DNA of 15,274 nt from an uncultured Lachnospiraceae bacterium (GCA_910580005.1 CAJTXH010000066.1:1-15274), one strand, 5' to 3'. Shown: positions 6,726 to 15,133, counted from the first letter of the stretch. A program made the numbers and translations. Notes: generated by a model not told the origin, from the sequence alone.

Positions 6726-8567
6726 TTACATGTATTCTTCCAGTTTCTCCATTATATAGTCTACTGACTCTTCTATACTCTTTCCTGTTGTATCTATTTC
6801 AATCTGAGGGTTCTCAGGTGCTTCATATGGGCTTGAAATACCTGAAAAGTTAGGGATATCACCGCTTCTTGCTTTCTTATAAAGCCCTTTGACATCACGT
6901 TTTTCACACTCTTCAATAGGTGTACTTATATAAATCTCAATAAAGCTGTCACTTCCAATAATATCTTTTGCATTGCGCCTGTCAAGACGGAATGGTGATA
7001 TAAATGATGTGAGCACAATTATCCCTGCATCATTCATAAGCTTTGAGACTTCTGCAATACGCCTTATATTCTCTATTCTGTCCTGCTCTTTAAAGCCCAG
7101 GTTTTTATTAAGCCCCATACGGATATTGTCACCATCAAGCACCATTGTATGCTTCCCATCTGCATAAAGTTTCTTCTCAAGCTCATTGACTATTGTTGAC
7201 TTTCCTGCGCCAGACAGCCCTGTAAGCCAGATTGTAACTGGTTTCTGGGACTTCTGCCCTGCACGGAGCTCACGTGTTATATCCATATTATGCCATGTAA
7301 GGTTGTCATCCCTGCGCAGAGGATGTTCAACTACACCACATGAAGAAGTCATATTTGTTATACGGTCAATAAGGATAAAACTTCCAAGTTCCTTATGGTT
7401 CTTGAACTCATCAAATACAATTTTATCAGAACATGAAATATCACAGACTGCAATTTCATTTTTATAAAGCTTGTCTGTCTGTACATGGTTTCCTTCATTT
7501 ACATCAATCTTATATTTAATGTTCATAACAACGGCTGGAACCATTTTAGTACCAATTTTAAGGAAATAATTCTTACCTGCAACAAGTTTTGTATCATCCA
7601 TCCAGAGAAGCTTTGCAGTAAACATCTTTCCCACTGCCAGTCCGGCATCCTTACAAAGCATACAGCCACGTGACACATCCACTTCCCTGTCAAGCTGTAT
7701 TGTAACCGCCTGTCCTTTAAATGTACTTCCTGCTTTCTCATTAGTTATAAATGCATTCTGGTTATATATAGCCTTGACTTTGGCAGTTTCGCCACTCGGA
7801 AGTGAAACTATCTCATCACCTTCTGAAATACTTCCTGACTCAATCTGTCCCTGGAAGCCACGGAATGTATGGTCTGGGCGGCACACCCTCTGTACAGGCA
7901 TGGCAAATCCTGCGCCCTCCGCTTCAGCAGACACATTTATATTTTCAAGGTAATTAAGAAGTGTCCCTTCCTTAAACCAAGGCATTCTTGGTGATACATT
8001 AGTTATATTATCGCCTGCTGTAGCAGATACAGGTATTATAAACATTGAATCAAACTCATATTCTGCTGTCATTTTTTTAATATTTCTTGAAATATCTTTA
8101 AATATATTCTGGTCATAGTCTATAAGGTCCATCTTGTTAACAGCATACACAACATGCTTAATTCCCATAAGTGCACATATCCGTGTATGGCGTTTTGTCT
8201 GCACAAGTACGCCTTTTGACGCATCTATAAGGATAACCGCAAGGTCTGCAAATGAAGCCCCCACTGCCATATTCCTTGTATATTCCTCATGACCTGGCGT
8301 GTCTGCAACTATAAAACTTCTGTTGTCTGTAGTAAAATACCGGTATGCCACATCAATAGTAATTCCCTGCTCCCTTTCAGCCATAAGCCCGTCAAGAAGA
8401 AGCGAATAATCAACTGCGCCGCCTGTGCTCCCAACCTTGCTGTCAAGCTCAAGCGCCCTTTCCTGGTCTGCAAAAAGCAGTTTTGCATCATACAGCATAT
8501 GGCCTATAAGAGTTGATTTGCCATCATCTACACTGCCGCATGTAATAAATTTAAGTAAACTCTGCAT
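6726..8567 (-). CDS. cysN: Sulfate adenylyltransferase large subunit fused to APS kinase (CysN-CysC)
   Basis: Bifunctional enzyme of sulfate activation in the cytoplasm (NodQ/CysNC type). The CysN part is the GTPase that drives APS formation with CysD; the C-terminal part phosphorylates APS to PAPS. Numbering the 613-aa form, motifs are P-loop GSVDDGKST (11-19), switch-II DTPGHEEY (89-96), NKMD (144-147), then beta-barrel elongation-factor-like domains to about 430. The APS kinase has P-loop GLSGAGKST (450-458), LDGDNIR (477-483), FISPFR (522-527, with the family serine) and the lid segment around SGISSPYEAPENP. The frame runs 19 codons further upstream inside cysD. I chose the internal ATG because its product starts MQSLLKFITCGSVDD, as CysN does, and it begins one base after the cysD stop. 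Confidence 0.94.
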   Translation of the reverse strand: MQSLLKFITCGSVDDGKSTLIGHMLYDAKLLFADQERALELDSKVGSTGGAVDYSLLLDGLMAEREQGITIDVAYRYFTTDNRSFIVADTPGHEEYTRNMAVGASFADLAVILIDASKGVLVQTKRHTRICALMGIKHVVYAVNKMDLIDYDQNIFKDISRNIKKMTAEYEFDSMFIIPVSATAGDNITNVSPRMPWFKEGTLLNYLENINVSAEAEGAGFAMPVQRVCRPDHTFRGFQGQIESGSISEGDEIVSLPSGETAKVKAIYNQNAFITNEKAGSTFKGQAVTIQLDREVDVSRGCMLCKDAGLAVGKMFTAKLLWMDDTKLVAGKNYFLKIGTKMVPAVVMNIKYKIDVNEGNHVQTDKLYKNEIAVCDISCSDKIVFDEFKNHKELGSFILIDRITNMTSSCGVVEHPLRRDDNLTWHNMDITRELRAGQKSQKPVTIWLTGLSGAGKSTIVNELEKKLYADGKHTMVLDGDNIRMGLNKNLGFKEQDRIENIRRIAEVSKLMNDAGIIVLTSFISPFRLDRRNAKDIIGSDSFIEIYISTPIEECEKRDVKGLYKKARSGDIPNFSGISSPYEAPENPQIEIDTTGKSIEESVDYIMEKLEEYM

Positions 8568-8568
8568 C

Positions 8569-9468
8569 TTAGAAATACCCCTCTCTCTTTCTTCTCTCCA
8601 TGCTTCCTGCTGCCTCATTGTCAATTACCCTGCTTGTTCTTTCAGAAGACACTGCACTTAATGTTTCTTCTATAATTGCATCAAGCGTATCTGCATCCGA
8701 CTCAATTCCCCCTGTAAGTGGATAACATCCAAGTGTACGGAAACGCACTTTTTTCATTACAGGTTCCTCACCAGGCTCTAACTTCATCCTGTCATCATCC
8801 ACCATTATTATATTGCCGTCCCTGTAAACAACAGGGCGTTCTTTTGCAAAATAAAGTGATGGTATCTCAATATTTTCCCGTCTTATATATTGCCATATAT
8901 CCTTTTCTGTCCAGTTAGAAAGAGGGAATACCCTTGTTTCTTCCCCTTTAAATATCTTTGTATTAAAAAGCTTCCACATCTCAGGCCTCTGGTTCTTAGG
9001 GTCCCATGCATGTGCGGAGTTCCTGAATGAGAAAATCCTTTCTTTTGCCCTGGATTTCTCTTCATCACGCCTCCCGCCACCAAATGCTGCCGTAAACTGG
9101 TATTTGTCAAGTGCCTGTTTAAGCGCCTGTGTTTTCATAATATCGGTATATGCAGAGCCGTGGTCAAAAGGGTTAATGCCCTGGCTTCTGCCTTCCTCAT
9201 TAGTATATACAAGCATTTCCAGCCCGTATTTCTCTGCTATATGGTCACGGAACTGTATCATTTCTTTGAACTTCCATGTAGTATCTACATGAAGTAATGG
9301 GAAAGGAGGTTTCTCCGGGTAAAATGCTTTTAATGCAATATGAAGCATAACCGAACTGTCTTTTCCAATAGAATACAGCATAACAGGTTTTTCACACTCT
9401 GCTGCAACCTCACGCATAATATAGATTGCTTCTGCCTCCAGTTCATCTAAATGTGATAATTGGTTCAT
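8569..9468 (-). CDS. cysD: Sulfate adenylyltransferase small subunit CysD
   Basis: Catalytic ATP-sulfurylase subunit that makes APS from ATP and sulfate together with the CysN GTPase. The 299 aa match E. coli CysD (about 302). It has the PP-loop YSIGKDSSVM at 32-41, HVDTTWKF at 60-67, and the conserved FGGGRRDEEKSRAKERIFS at 129-147, plus the family ending SMERRKREGYF. The open frame extends 48 codons further upstream, but the MNQLSHLDELEAEA start fits the family. It has GGAGG 5 bp ahead, which the longer form would read through. The partner cysNC starts one base after its stop, a tight coupling expected for stoichiometric subunits. Confidence 0.95.
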   Translation of the reverse strand: MNQLSHLDELEAEAIYIMREVAAECEKPVMLYSIGKDSSVMLHIALKAFYPEKPPFPLLHVDTTWKFKEMIQFRDHIAEKYGLEMLVYTNEEGRSQGINPFDHGSAYTDIMKTQALKQALDKYQFTAAFGGGRRDEEKSRAKERIFSFRNSAHAWDPKNQRPEMWKLFNTKIFKGEETRVFPLSNWTEKDIWQYIRRENIEIPSLYFAKERPVVYRDGNIIMVDDDRMKLEPGEEPVMKKVRFRTLGCYPLTGGIESDADTLDAIIEETLSAVSSERTSRVIDNEAAGSMERRKREGYF

Positions 9469-9517
9469 AATCTCCTCCATCTTATATTTAATTTGCGGAT
9501 ATGCTCTGGTGTCTGGC

Positions 9518-11440
9518 TTATTGTCCCTTTTTATCTTTCTTGCCAGTAATCCTGATTTCATTCCTGAGTTTATATGCCATGCCTTCACTTTCCACATATA
9601 CAAAATATTCATCTGGTTTTAAACCATCAAGCATTATGGCAAAAAACATTTTTCTTTCCGCTGGCTCTATGTTCTGGTATTCCTGGACATATTTATTGCT
9701 TTCCCCAATAAAATATATCCTGTCTGCCATGCCTGGCATCATTGCAAAAAGGAACAAGCTGTCACATAACCTTGCTCTTCCAAAATATTCCCTGTCAATC
9801 TTTTCATCTGCCAGCGGCGGAAGCTGCCCTTCAAATTCTGCCGGTGGTGTTAAACTTCCTGCAATTACATCCCTGTTTATCTCTAATGCCTGGCAATAGT
9901 CCTCTATATGCGGATTAAATTCCCATGTACTTAAAAATGCCCTGGAAAATTCTGTCCTTTTGGTTATTTCACCACTTAAAGCATCTGCTTCAGATATACA
10001 TGCTTTATATTCTAATTTTTTATTCTCTAAAATGCCTTCCGCCACGAGCATATATTTGCTGTCACCAGAATAAAATGCACTCCCATATCTTTGGGATTTC
10101 TCAAGTTCTATCTTGTCTTTCAGGCTGTAAGTCCTTTCTTCTTCGTTGATATGGATTACTTTGGCAACTGAGCTGTTTAATGGGCTGTGTCCTGTTTTAA
10201 CCCCACTGGCTGAACATGTGTCAAATAATATAATGTCATATTCGCCACTGCAAACCCCTGGTACAGCCATATAATCAGGACACATGCAGATTGCACCACT
10301 TAGTCCAATCCCCCTTAAAAGGTATTTTTCTACAAATGTCCCTTTCCATGCTAAAGGGGGTGAAATTACCCATTTTAGTTTTCTTTTATCCCAGTCAAGT
10401 TTTAATATGCAGTGCAGTTTTTTTACTGTAACATACATCATGCCTTCATGGTATTCAAGCCTTGTAATATCTGCCCAGTTACTTATTGTACGGTATTTGT
10501 CACTTAAAACTGTAGAAATATCACACCTGTTAATGATTTTGCCACTGTCCATGTCAAGCTCTATAATACAATCGGAAATATGGTTTTTATCTGATGAGGT
10601 AACAAGGAACAGCGAATTGCCATCCTGCGCCACAGCACGCCCTATGCTGTATTCAAGCAGAAATGTCCTGTAAACCCTTCCCATATAATCTATTTCATGG
10701 TATCTGCATGGCTGCACTTTTCCAAAACTGTTCATGCGGTTTGCCGTCTTGTCAGCAAGCAGAAAACGCCCGTTCTGTAATGGTACCATCCCAAGCTTGC
10801 CTGTCTTGTACTGCAGCGAATAACGGATTTTCCCTTCACCATCAATTACTATTGGATTGAAGTTTATTCCATTTAAGAGAATAAATGGAAAATGTGACAT
10901 TTGTTTGTCCGTTCCGCATACAATGCTTTTTAACCTGTCTGCCACAGGCGGCACATATATATTTATTACCCTGTGTTTTATAATATTGCCTTCTTCATCT
11001 ATAAGCTGCAAATCCACCTTGTTATTCCTGCCCTGGTAAAGACCCATAATTGCCACCCTGTGCCGTGTGCCTGGTACAGAACTGCCTTCAAAGTTATATT
11101 CCGGGGTATCACCTTCCACACAGTAATGCACACTGTACTTTTTAGAAGAATTGAACAATATAAGGGCAGTCTGCTTTGCTGCCCCGTATGGGTCTGGTAT
11201 TACAAGCAGATATTTAAAAGTATATAAATGCCTGTCCAGAATACGCTCAAAAGCATAATCTCTTACCTGTGAATGGAAACTTCTCTGCATTTCTTTACGC
11301 ATAGGTGATATGATTTTTTTATTCTTCTTTGCCAGGACTTCACTTTCATACATCCTGTCAAGCTTATTTAAATCACTTTCACTATAAGTAACTTTAGAAC
11401 CATTTTTAACTTCAATAAAATAATTGTCTAAAAATCCCAT
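9518..11440 (-). CDS. Degenerate arylsulfotransferase (AssT)-like beta-propeller protein (640 aa)
   Basis: Resembles aryl-sulfate sulfotransferases in fold but probably not in activity. AssT-like features in order are an N-terminal domain with IPDPYGAAKQTALILF (81-96) and KHRVINIYVPPVADRL (155-170), then propeller blades with VPLQNGRFLLAD (219-230), HEIDYMGRVYRTFLL (248-262), QDGNSLFLVTSS (272-283) and CILKLDWDKRKLKWVIS (344-360). E. coli AssT uses His252, His356, Arg374 and His436. From remembered family motifs, the matching sites here read YSIGRA (264-269, expected YHHD), NWADIT (321-326, expected DWxHxN), VTVKKL (337-342, expected SxRxQ) and GAICMCP (382-388, expected GQHAP). All four would be missing. 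No signal peptide is seen, so it is probably cytoplasmic. It lies 34 bp after tex and 49 bp before cysD. Role unknown: perhaps scaffold, binding protein or diverged enzyme. Confidence 0.7.
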   Translation of the reverse strand: MGFLDNYFIEVKNGSKVTYSESDLNKLDRMYESEVLAKKNKKIISPMRKEMQRSFHSQVRDYAFERILDRHLYTFKYLLVIPDPYGAAKQTALILFNSSKKYSVHYCVEGDTPEYNFEGSSVPGTRHRVAIMGLYQGRNNKVDLQLIDEEGNIIKHRVINIYVPPVADRLKSIVCGTDKQMSHFPFILLNGINFNPIVIDGEGKIRYSLQYKTGKLGMVPLQNGRFLLADKTANRMNSFGKVQPCRYHEIDYMGRVYRTFLLEYSIGRAVAQDGNSLFLVTSSDKNHISDCIIELDMDSGKIINRCDISTVLSDKYRTISNWADITRLEYHEGMMYVTVKKLHCILKLDWDKRKLKWVISPPLAWKGTFVEKYLLRGIGLSGAICMCPDYMAVPGVCSGEYDIILFDTCSASGVKTGHSPLNSSVAKVIHINEEERTYSLKDKIELEKSQRYGSAFYSGDSKYMLVAEGILENKKLEYKACISEADALSGEITKRTEFSRAFLSTWEFNPHIEDYCQALEINRDVIAGSLTPPAEFEGQLPPLADEKIDREYFGRARLCDSLFLFAMMPGMADRIYFIGESNKYVQEYQNIEPAERKMFFAIMLDGLKPDEYFVYVESEGMAYKLRNEIRITGKKDKKGQ

Positions 11441-11474
11441 CCGGCAATCCCCATTTCTGTTTTATACATCCTGC

Positions 11475-13805
11475 TTATAATTTCATCGTAAGCTGTATTC
11501 TCTGCTTCTTTATATCTACACTTAATACTTTTACATCTACAATATCACCAACACTTACTATATCAAGAGGGTGTTTTACAAACTTGTTATTAGAAAGCTG
11601 TGATATATGTACAAGCCCGTCCTGGTGTACGCCTATATCTATAAATGCACCAAAATCAATTACGTTGCGCACTGTCCCCTTTAATACCATGCCCTCTTTT
11701 AAATCTTTCATTTCAAGCACATCTGTGCGCAATATTGGAAGTGGCATCTCATCACGTGGATCTCTTGCTGGTTTTTCCAATTCTTTAAGTATATCACAAA
11801 GTGTTATTTCACCAATTCCAAGTTCTGCCGCCACTGATTTTTTATCTTTTATCTTACCTGCAAGCCCACCATTACCACTTTGCTGTTTACTGCCTTTTTC
11901 TGTACCAGCAACAGGAATGCCGCCGTTTCCAAATGCTTTGGCAAATGCTGCACCAAATGCAGTATTTGTATTTTTAATTGTAAATTCCTTTTTCTTTTCT
12001 TTGCTTCCCTGTTTTTTACTATCTGTTTGTGCTGTTTTTCCTGCCTTTGCGGCATCTGCCTGTATCTTTTTCAAATCATCTGGTGTTATGCCAAGTCTGT
12101 CAAGAAGCTTTTCTGCTGCCTCATATGATTCAGGATGTACACTTGTTGCATCAAGCGGGTTGTCACCATCCTGTATACGCATAAAACCTGCACACTGTTC
12201 AAATGCTTTCGGTCCAAGCTTTGCAACCTTTAAAAGCTGCTTCCTGTTAGTAAATTTCCCATTTTCTTCCCTGTATATTACTATATTTTTAGCAACTGTC
12301 TTGGAAATTCCTGATATATATTCAAGCAATGGCGCTGATGCAGTATTCAAATCTACGCCAACTTTATTCACACAGTCTTCAACAACACCAGCCAGTGCTT
12401 CTGCAAGCTTTTTCTGGTTCATATCATGCTGGTACTGCCCTACGCCTATTGACTTTGGGTCAATCTTAACAAGTTCTGCAAGTGGGTCTTGCAGCCTTCT
12501 TGCTATTGATGCTGCGCTTCTCTGCCCTACGTCAAACTCTGGAAATTCTTCTGTTGCAAGCTTGCTGGCAGAATATACAGAAGCACCTGCTTCATTAACT
12601 ATTACATATTGTACAGGTTCTTCTATTTCCTTTAAAATATCTGCAATAATCTGCTCAGACTCACGTGATGCTGTGCCATTGCCAACAGAAATAAGTGATA
12701 TGCCATATTTACTAACTAACGTTTTAACCACCTTTTTAGTTTCTTCAATTTTATTTTGTGGTGCTGTAGGATATACGACTGTAGTATCAAGTACTTTGCC
12801 TGTGCTGTCAACTACTGCAAGCTTGCATCCTGTACGGAAAGCCGGGTCCCAGCCAAGCACATTCCTGCCTGCAACTGGTGGCTGCATAAGAAGCTGCCCT
12901 AAATTCTTTCCAAATACCTTAATTGCGCCATCCTCTGCCTTTTCCGTCAGTTCATTACGTATTTCACGCTCTATTGCAGGCGCAATTAACCTTTTATAAC
13001 TATCTTCTATAGTATCCCTTAAAACTGCTGCCAGTGCTTCATTGGAAGTAGTTATTATCTTCTTGCCAAGGTAGCCAAGTATACGTTCTTCTGGTGCTTC
13101 CAGCTTTACTACAAGGAATTTCTCCTTTTCACCACGGTTTAACGCAAGTACCCTGTGCCCTGCAATCTTAGCAGCTTCCTCACTAAAATCATAGTACATT
13201 TCATAAACAGACTGCATCTCATTGTCCTTGGCAGCTGATACAATTCTTCCTTCTTCAAATGAAACTTTCCTTATATACATCCTGTATTCTGCATTATCAG
13301 AAATAATTTCCGCAATTATATCTTTTGCGCCTGCTATTGCATCTCCAGCATTATTTACTTCCTTTTCCTCTGAAATATAAGAAACAGCAAGGTCTTCTAT
13401 ACCCTCTGCCGTTTCCTGTGCCATAAAAATATTTGCAAGCCCCTCAAGCCCCTTTTCTTTAGCAATAGTTGCCCTTGTCCTTCTCTTAGGGCGGTATGGG
13501 CGGTAAAGGTCTTCCACAACAACCTGTGTCTGTGCCTCCAAAATCTGCTTTTTAAGTTCCTCTGTAAGCTTTCCCTGCTCCTCAATGCTGGCAAGCACTT
13601 GTTCCTTCTTCTCCTCAAGGTTCCTAAGGTATACCAGGCGTTCATATATATTACGTATCTGCTCATCATCCAGAGAGCCATGTGCCTCTTTCCTGTATCT
13701 CGCTATAAACGGAATAGTATTCCCCTCATCTATAAGATTTATTACTGCCTCAGCCTGTCCTGCCTTAATAGAAAGTTCACTTGCAATCTGTTTTGCAATA
13801 TCCAT
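11475..13805 (-). CDS. tex: Tex, transcription accessory protein / RNA-binding protein
   Basis: Conserved nucleic-acid-binding protein with an N-terminal helical region, YqgF-like fold, helix-hairpin-helix and C-terminal S1 domain; its exact role in transcription and stress is not settled. Numbering the 776-aa form, the N-terminal motif IPFIARYRKEA is at 31-41. The YqgF-like domain holds GWDPAFRTGCKLAVVD (318-333) and VGNGTASRESE (374-384). HhH segments follow (LLEYISGISKTVAKNI region), then DPRDEMPLPILRTDVL, and the S1 domain (NVIDFGAFIDIGVHQDGLVHIS) near the end. ATG 13805 is chosen because GGAGGA lies just upstream and the product starts MDIAKQIASEL; a 17-codon longer frame reads through promoter-like DNA. 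It is longer than the roughly 720-aa B. subtilis homologue because of a linker insert (see findings). Confidence 0.95.
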   Translation of the reverse strand: MDIAKQIASELSIKAGQAEAVINLIDEGNTIPFIARYRKEAHGSLDDEQIRNIYERLVYLRNLEEKKEQVLASIEEQGKLTEELKKQILEAQTQVVVEDLYRPYRPKRRTRATIAKEKGLEGLANIFMAQETAEGIEDLAVSYISEEKEVNNAGDAIAGAKDIIAEIISDNAEYRMYIRKVSFEEGRIVSAAKDNEMQSVYEMYYDFSEEAAKIAGHRVLALNRGEKEKFLVVKLEAPEERILGYLGKKIITTSNEALAAVLRDTIEDSYKRLIAPAIEREIRNELTEKAEDGAIKVFGKNLGQLLMQPPVAGRNVLGWDPAFRTGCKLAVVDSTGKVLDTTVVYPTAPQNKIEETKKVVKTLVSKYGISLISVGNGTASRESEQIIADILKEIEEPVQYVIVNEAGASVYSASKLATEEFPEFDVGQRSAASIARRLQDPLAELVKIDPKSIGVGQYQHDMNQKKLAEALAGVVEDCVNKVGVDLNTASAPLLEYISGISKTVAKNIVIYREENGKFTNRKQLLKVAKLGPKAFEQCAGFMRIQDGDNPLDATSVHPESYEAAEKLLDRLGITPDDLKKIQADAAKAGKTAQTDSKKQGSKEKKKEFTIKNTNTAFGAAFAKAFGNGGIPVAGTEKGSKQQSGNGGLAGKIKDKKSVAAELGIGEITLCDILKELEKPARDPRDEMPLPILRTDVLEMKDLKEGMVLKGTVRNVIDFGAFIDIGVHQDGLVHISQLSNNKFVKHPLDIVSVGDIVDVKVLSVDIKKQRIQLTMKL

Positions 13806-13826
13806 AAAAATCCTCCATATAATAAT

Positions 13827-13856
13827 ATTATATAACATATAAGCGGCTATTATCAA
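13827..13856 (-). promoter_or_regulatory. SigA-type promoter for tex
   Basis: On the minus strand, TTGATA (13856-13851) is followed after 18 bp by a perfect TATAAT (13832-13827). This predicts a very short leader, with GGAGGA about 13-18 bp further on and the tex ATG at 13805. The -35 box lies in the loop between the two arms of the 13843-13863 inverted repeat. Confidence 0.55.
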
Positions 13857-13863
13857 CAGCCGC
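13843..13863 (-). terminator. Stem-loop after aspartokinase, possible terminator or operator
   Basis: GCGGCT (13843-13848) and AGCCGC (13858-13863) form a perfect 6-bp GC-rich stem with a 9-nt loop, downstream of the aspartokinase stop. The tract after it on the minus strand is TTATATGTTAT rather than a clean U-run, so termination may be weak. It overlaps the tex promoter. The rest of 13806-13921 is AT-rich with no gene seen. Confidence 0.5.
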
Positions 13864-13921
13864 CCAGTAAAACATTATAACTTTATCTAAACATAATATA
13901 TACAAAAAATATAAAAATATC

Positions 13922-14401
13922 TTACTTCTCAAGTGAAAACGCATCATGTACAGCCTGTGCTGCAACCTCTGTATATTTCCTGTCAACAAGGACTGTTACA
14001 CGTATTTCCGATGTAGAAATCTGGCGTATATTTACGCCTGCATCATAAAGCGCCTCAAACATCTTTGCTGCCACACCTGCATTAGACATCATTCCCGCAC
14101 CTACTATTGAAACCTTAGAAACATCCCTCATAACTTCTGTTCTTGAACATTTAAGGCTTGTATTTGCATGGCGTTCTATTGTTTCCATTGCTGTATCTGC
14201 CATATCTTCTGTTACTGTAAAGCAGATATCCTGTGTACCATCATGCTCTACTGACTGGAGTATCATATCAACATTTACATTATGGTTTGCAAGATGCTGG
14301 AATAACTTAAATGCAACCCCTGGCTTGTTATCAAGGCCTTCAACTGCTATCTGTACCACATTCTTATCTGTAGCAACTCCGCTGACTAACATCTTCTCCA
14401 T
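13922..14401 (-). CDS. Aspartokinase beta subunit from an internal in-frame start (159 aa)
   Basis: Within the aspartokinase frame, codon 245 (ATG) is preceded by a perfect AAGGAGG with an 8-nt spacer. Translation from it would give only the two ACT domains (MEKMLVSGVATDK onward). B. subtilis aspartokinase II and Corynebacterium aspartokinase are known to make such in-frame regulatory beta subunits, forming alpha2beta2 enzymes. The start falls at the kinase/ACT junction, as in those cases. That it is actually made here is inference. Confidence 0.6.
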   Translation of the reverse strand: MEKMLVSGVATDKNVVQIAVEGLDNKPGVAFKLFQHLANHNVNVDMILQSVEHDGTQDICFTVTEDMADTAMETIERHANTSLKCSRTEVMRDVSKVSIVGAGMMSNAGVAAKMFEALYDAGVNIRQISTSEIRVTVLVDRKYTEVAAQAVHDAFSLEK

Positions 14402-15133
14402 ATTACTTTCCTCCTTAACTACTGTTCCTTCACTTGTATTTAAACTTGAACGCACAACAAGCTGCACACCATATTTCTTTGCCATCTCAACCGAACGGTT
14501 ATGAAGCACACCTGCACCAAGGCTTGCAAGCTCAAGCATTTCATCATATGTGATTTCCTTAAGTTTACGTGCCTTTGGAACAACCCTTGGGTCTGCTGTA
14601 AATACTCCGTCTACATCTGTATAAATTTCACATGCATCTGCATGGAGTGCTGCTGCCAGTGCTACTGCTGTAGTATCAGAACCACCTCTGCCAAGCGTTG
14701 TGTAATCATCATATTTATTAATTCCCTGGAAACCTGTAATTACAACTATACGGCGGTTATCCAGTTCATTCTTTATTCTCTCTGTGTCAATCCTTTTAAT
14801 CCTTGCAGTACCATAATCTGCTGTTGTATGCATTGCTACCTGGAATGCATTCATTGAAACTGCTGGCACTCCAAGGGAGTCCATTGCTATTGCCATAAGT
14901 GCCACTGATGTCTGCTCACCTGTTGTAAGGAGCATGTCAAGTTCACGCCTTGATGCCTTAGGATTAATATCCTTTGCCATGTCAAGCAGGACATCTGTCT
15001 GCTTTCCCATAGCAGATAAAACAACTACCACCTTATTGCCATTTTTATAATCTTCAATACAACGCTTTGCTACATTAAAAATCCTCTCTTTATTAGCAAC
15101 CGATGTACCGCCAAATTTTTTAACTACTAACAT
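13922..15133 (-). CDS. lysC: Aspartate kinase (aspartokinase), alpha subunit
   Basis: Phosphorylates L-aspartate, the first step of lysine, threonine, methionine and diaminopimelate synthesis. The 403 aa fit monofunctional bacterial aspartokinases of the LysC type. Seen are KKFGGTSVA at 5-13 (nucleotide site), TTGEQTS at 70-76 (substrate-binding region), GRGGSDTTAVALAAAL at 148-163, TDVDGVFTADPR at 172-183, and two ACT domains from about 258 to 403 (VEGLDNKPGVA; VSIVGAGMMSNAGVAAKMFEAL), the usual site of feedback inhibition. AGGAGGG lies 5 bp before ATG. It starts 26 bp after the preceding ApgM-family gene, so no leader riboswitch fits. Which amino acid inhibits it cannot be read here; the neighbour hints at the threonine branch. 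Confidence 0.95.
   Translation of the reverse strand: MLVVKKFGGTSVANKERIFNVAKRCIEDYKNGNKVVVVLSAMGKQTDVLLDMAKDINPKASRRELDMLLTTGEQTSVALMAIAMDSLGVPAVSMNAFQVAMHTTADYGTARIKRIDTERIKNELDNRRIVVITGFQGINKYDDYTTLGRGGSDTTAVALAAALHADACEIYTDVDGVFTADPRVVPKARKLKEITYDEMLELASLGAGVLHNRSVEMAKKYGVQLVVRSSLNTSEGTVVKEESNMEKMLVSGVATDKNVVQIAVEGLDNKPGVAFKLFQHLANHNVNVDMILQSVEHDGTQDICFTVTEDMADTAMETIERHANTSLKCSRTEVMRDVSKVSIVGAGMMSNAGVAAKMFEALYDAGVNIRQISTSEIRVTVLVDRKYTEVAAQAVHDAFSLEK
14399..14416 (-). promoter_or_regulatory. Internal ribosome binding site and start in aspartokinase
   Basis: On the minus strand AAGGAGG (14416-14410), an 8-nt spacer and ATG (14401-14399) make a consensus initiation site inside the coding frame. 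The Shine-Dalgarno bases encode the linker residues Lys-Glu-Glu between the kinase and ACT domains. Confidence 0.65.

Noticed and set aside
9518..11440. Annotating the propeller protein as an active aryl-sulfate sulfotransferase
   Set aside because: The motifs around the four catalytic residues appear replaced and there is no export signal. Fold similarity alone does not support the activity.
11584..12999. A 471-codon open frame on the plus strand opposite tex
   Set aside because: The composition is Ser/Pro/Cys-rich as expected from the reverse complement of a Glu/Lys/Ala-rich gene, and the tex frame is unmistakable. The length reflects codon bias, not coding.
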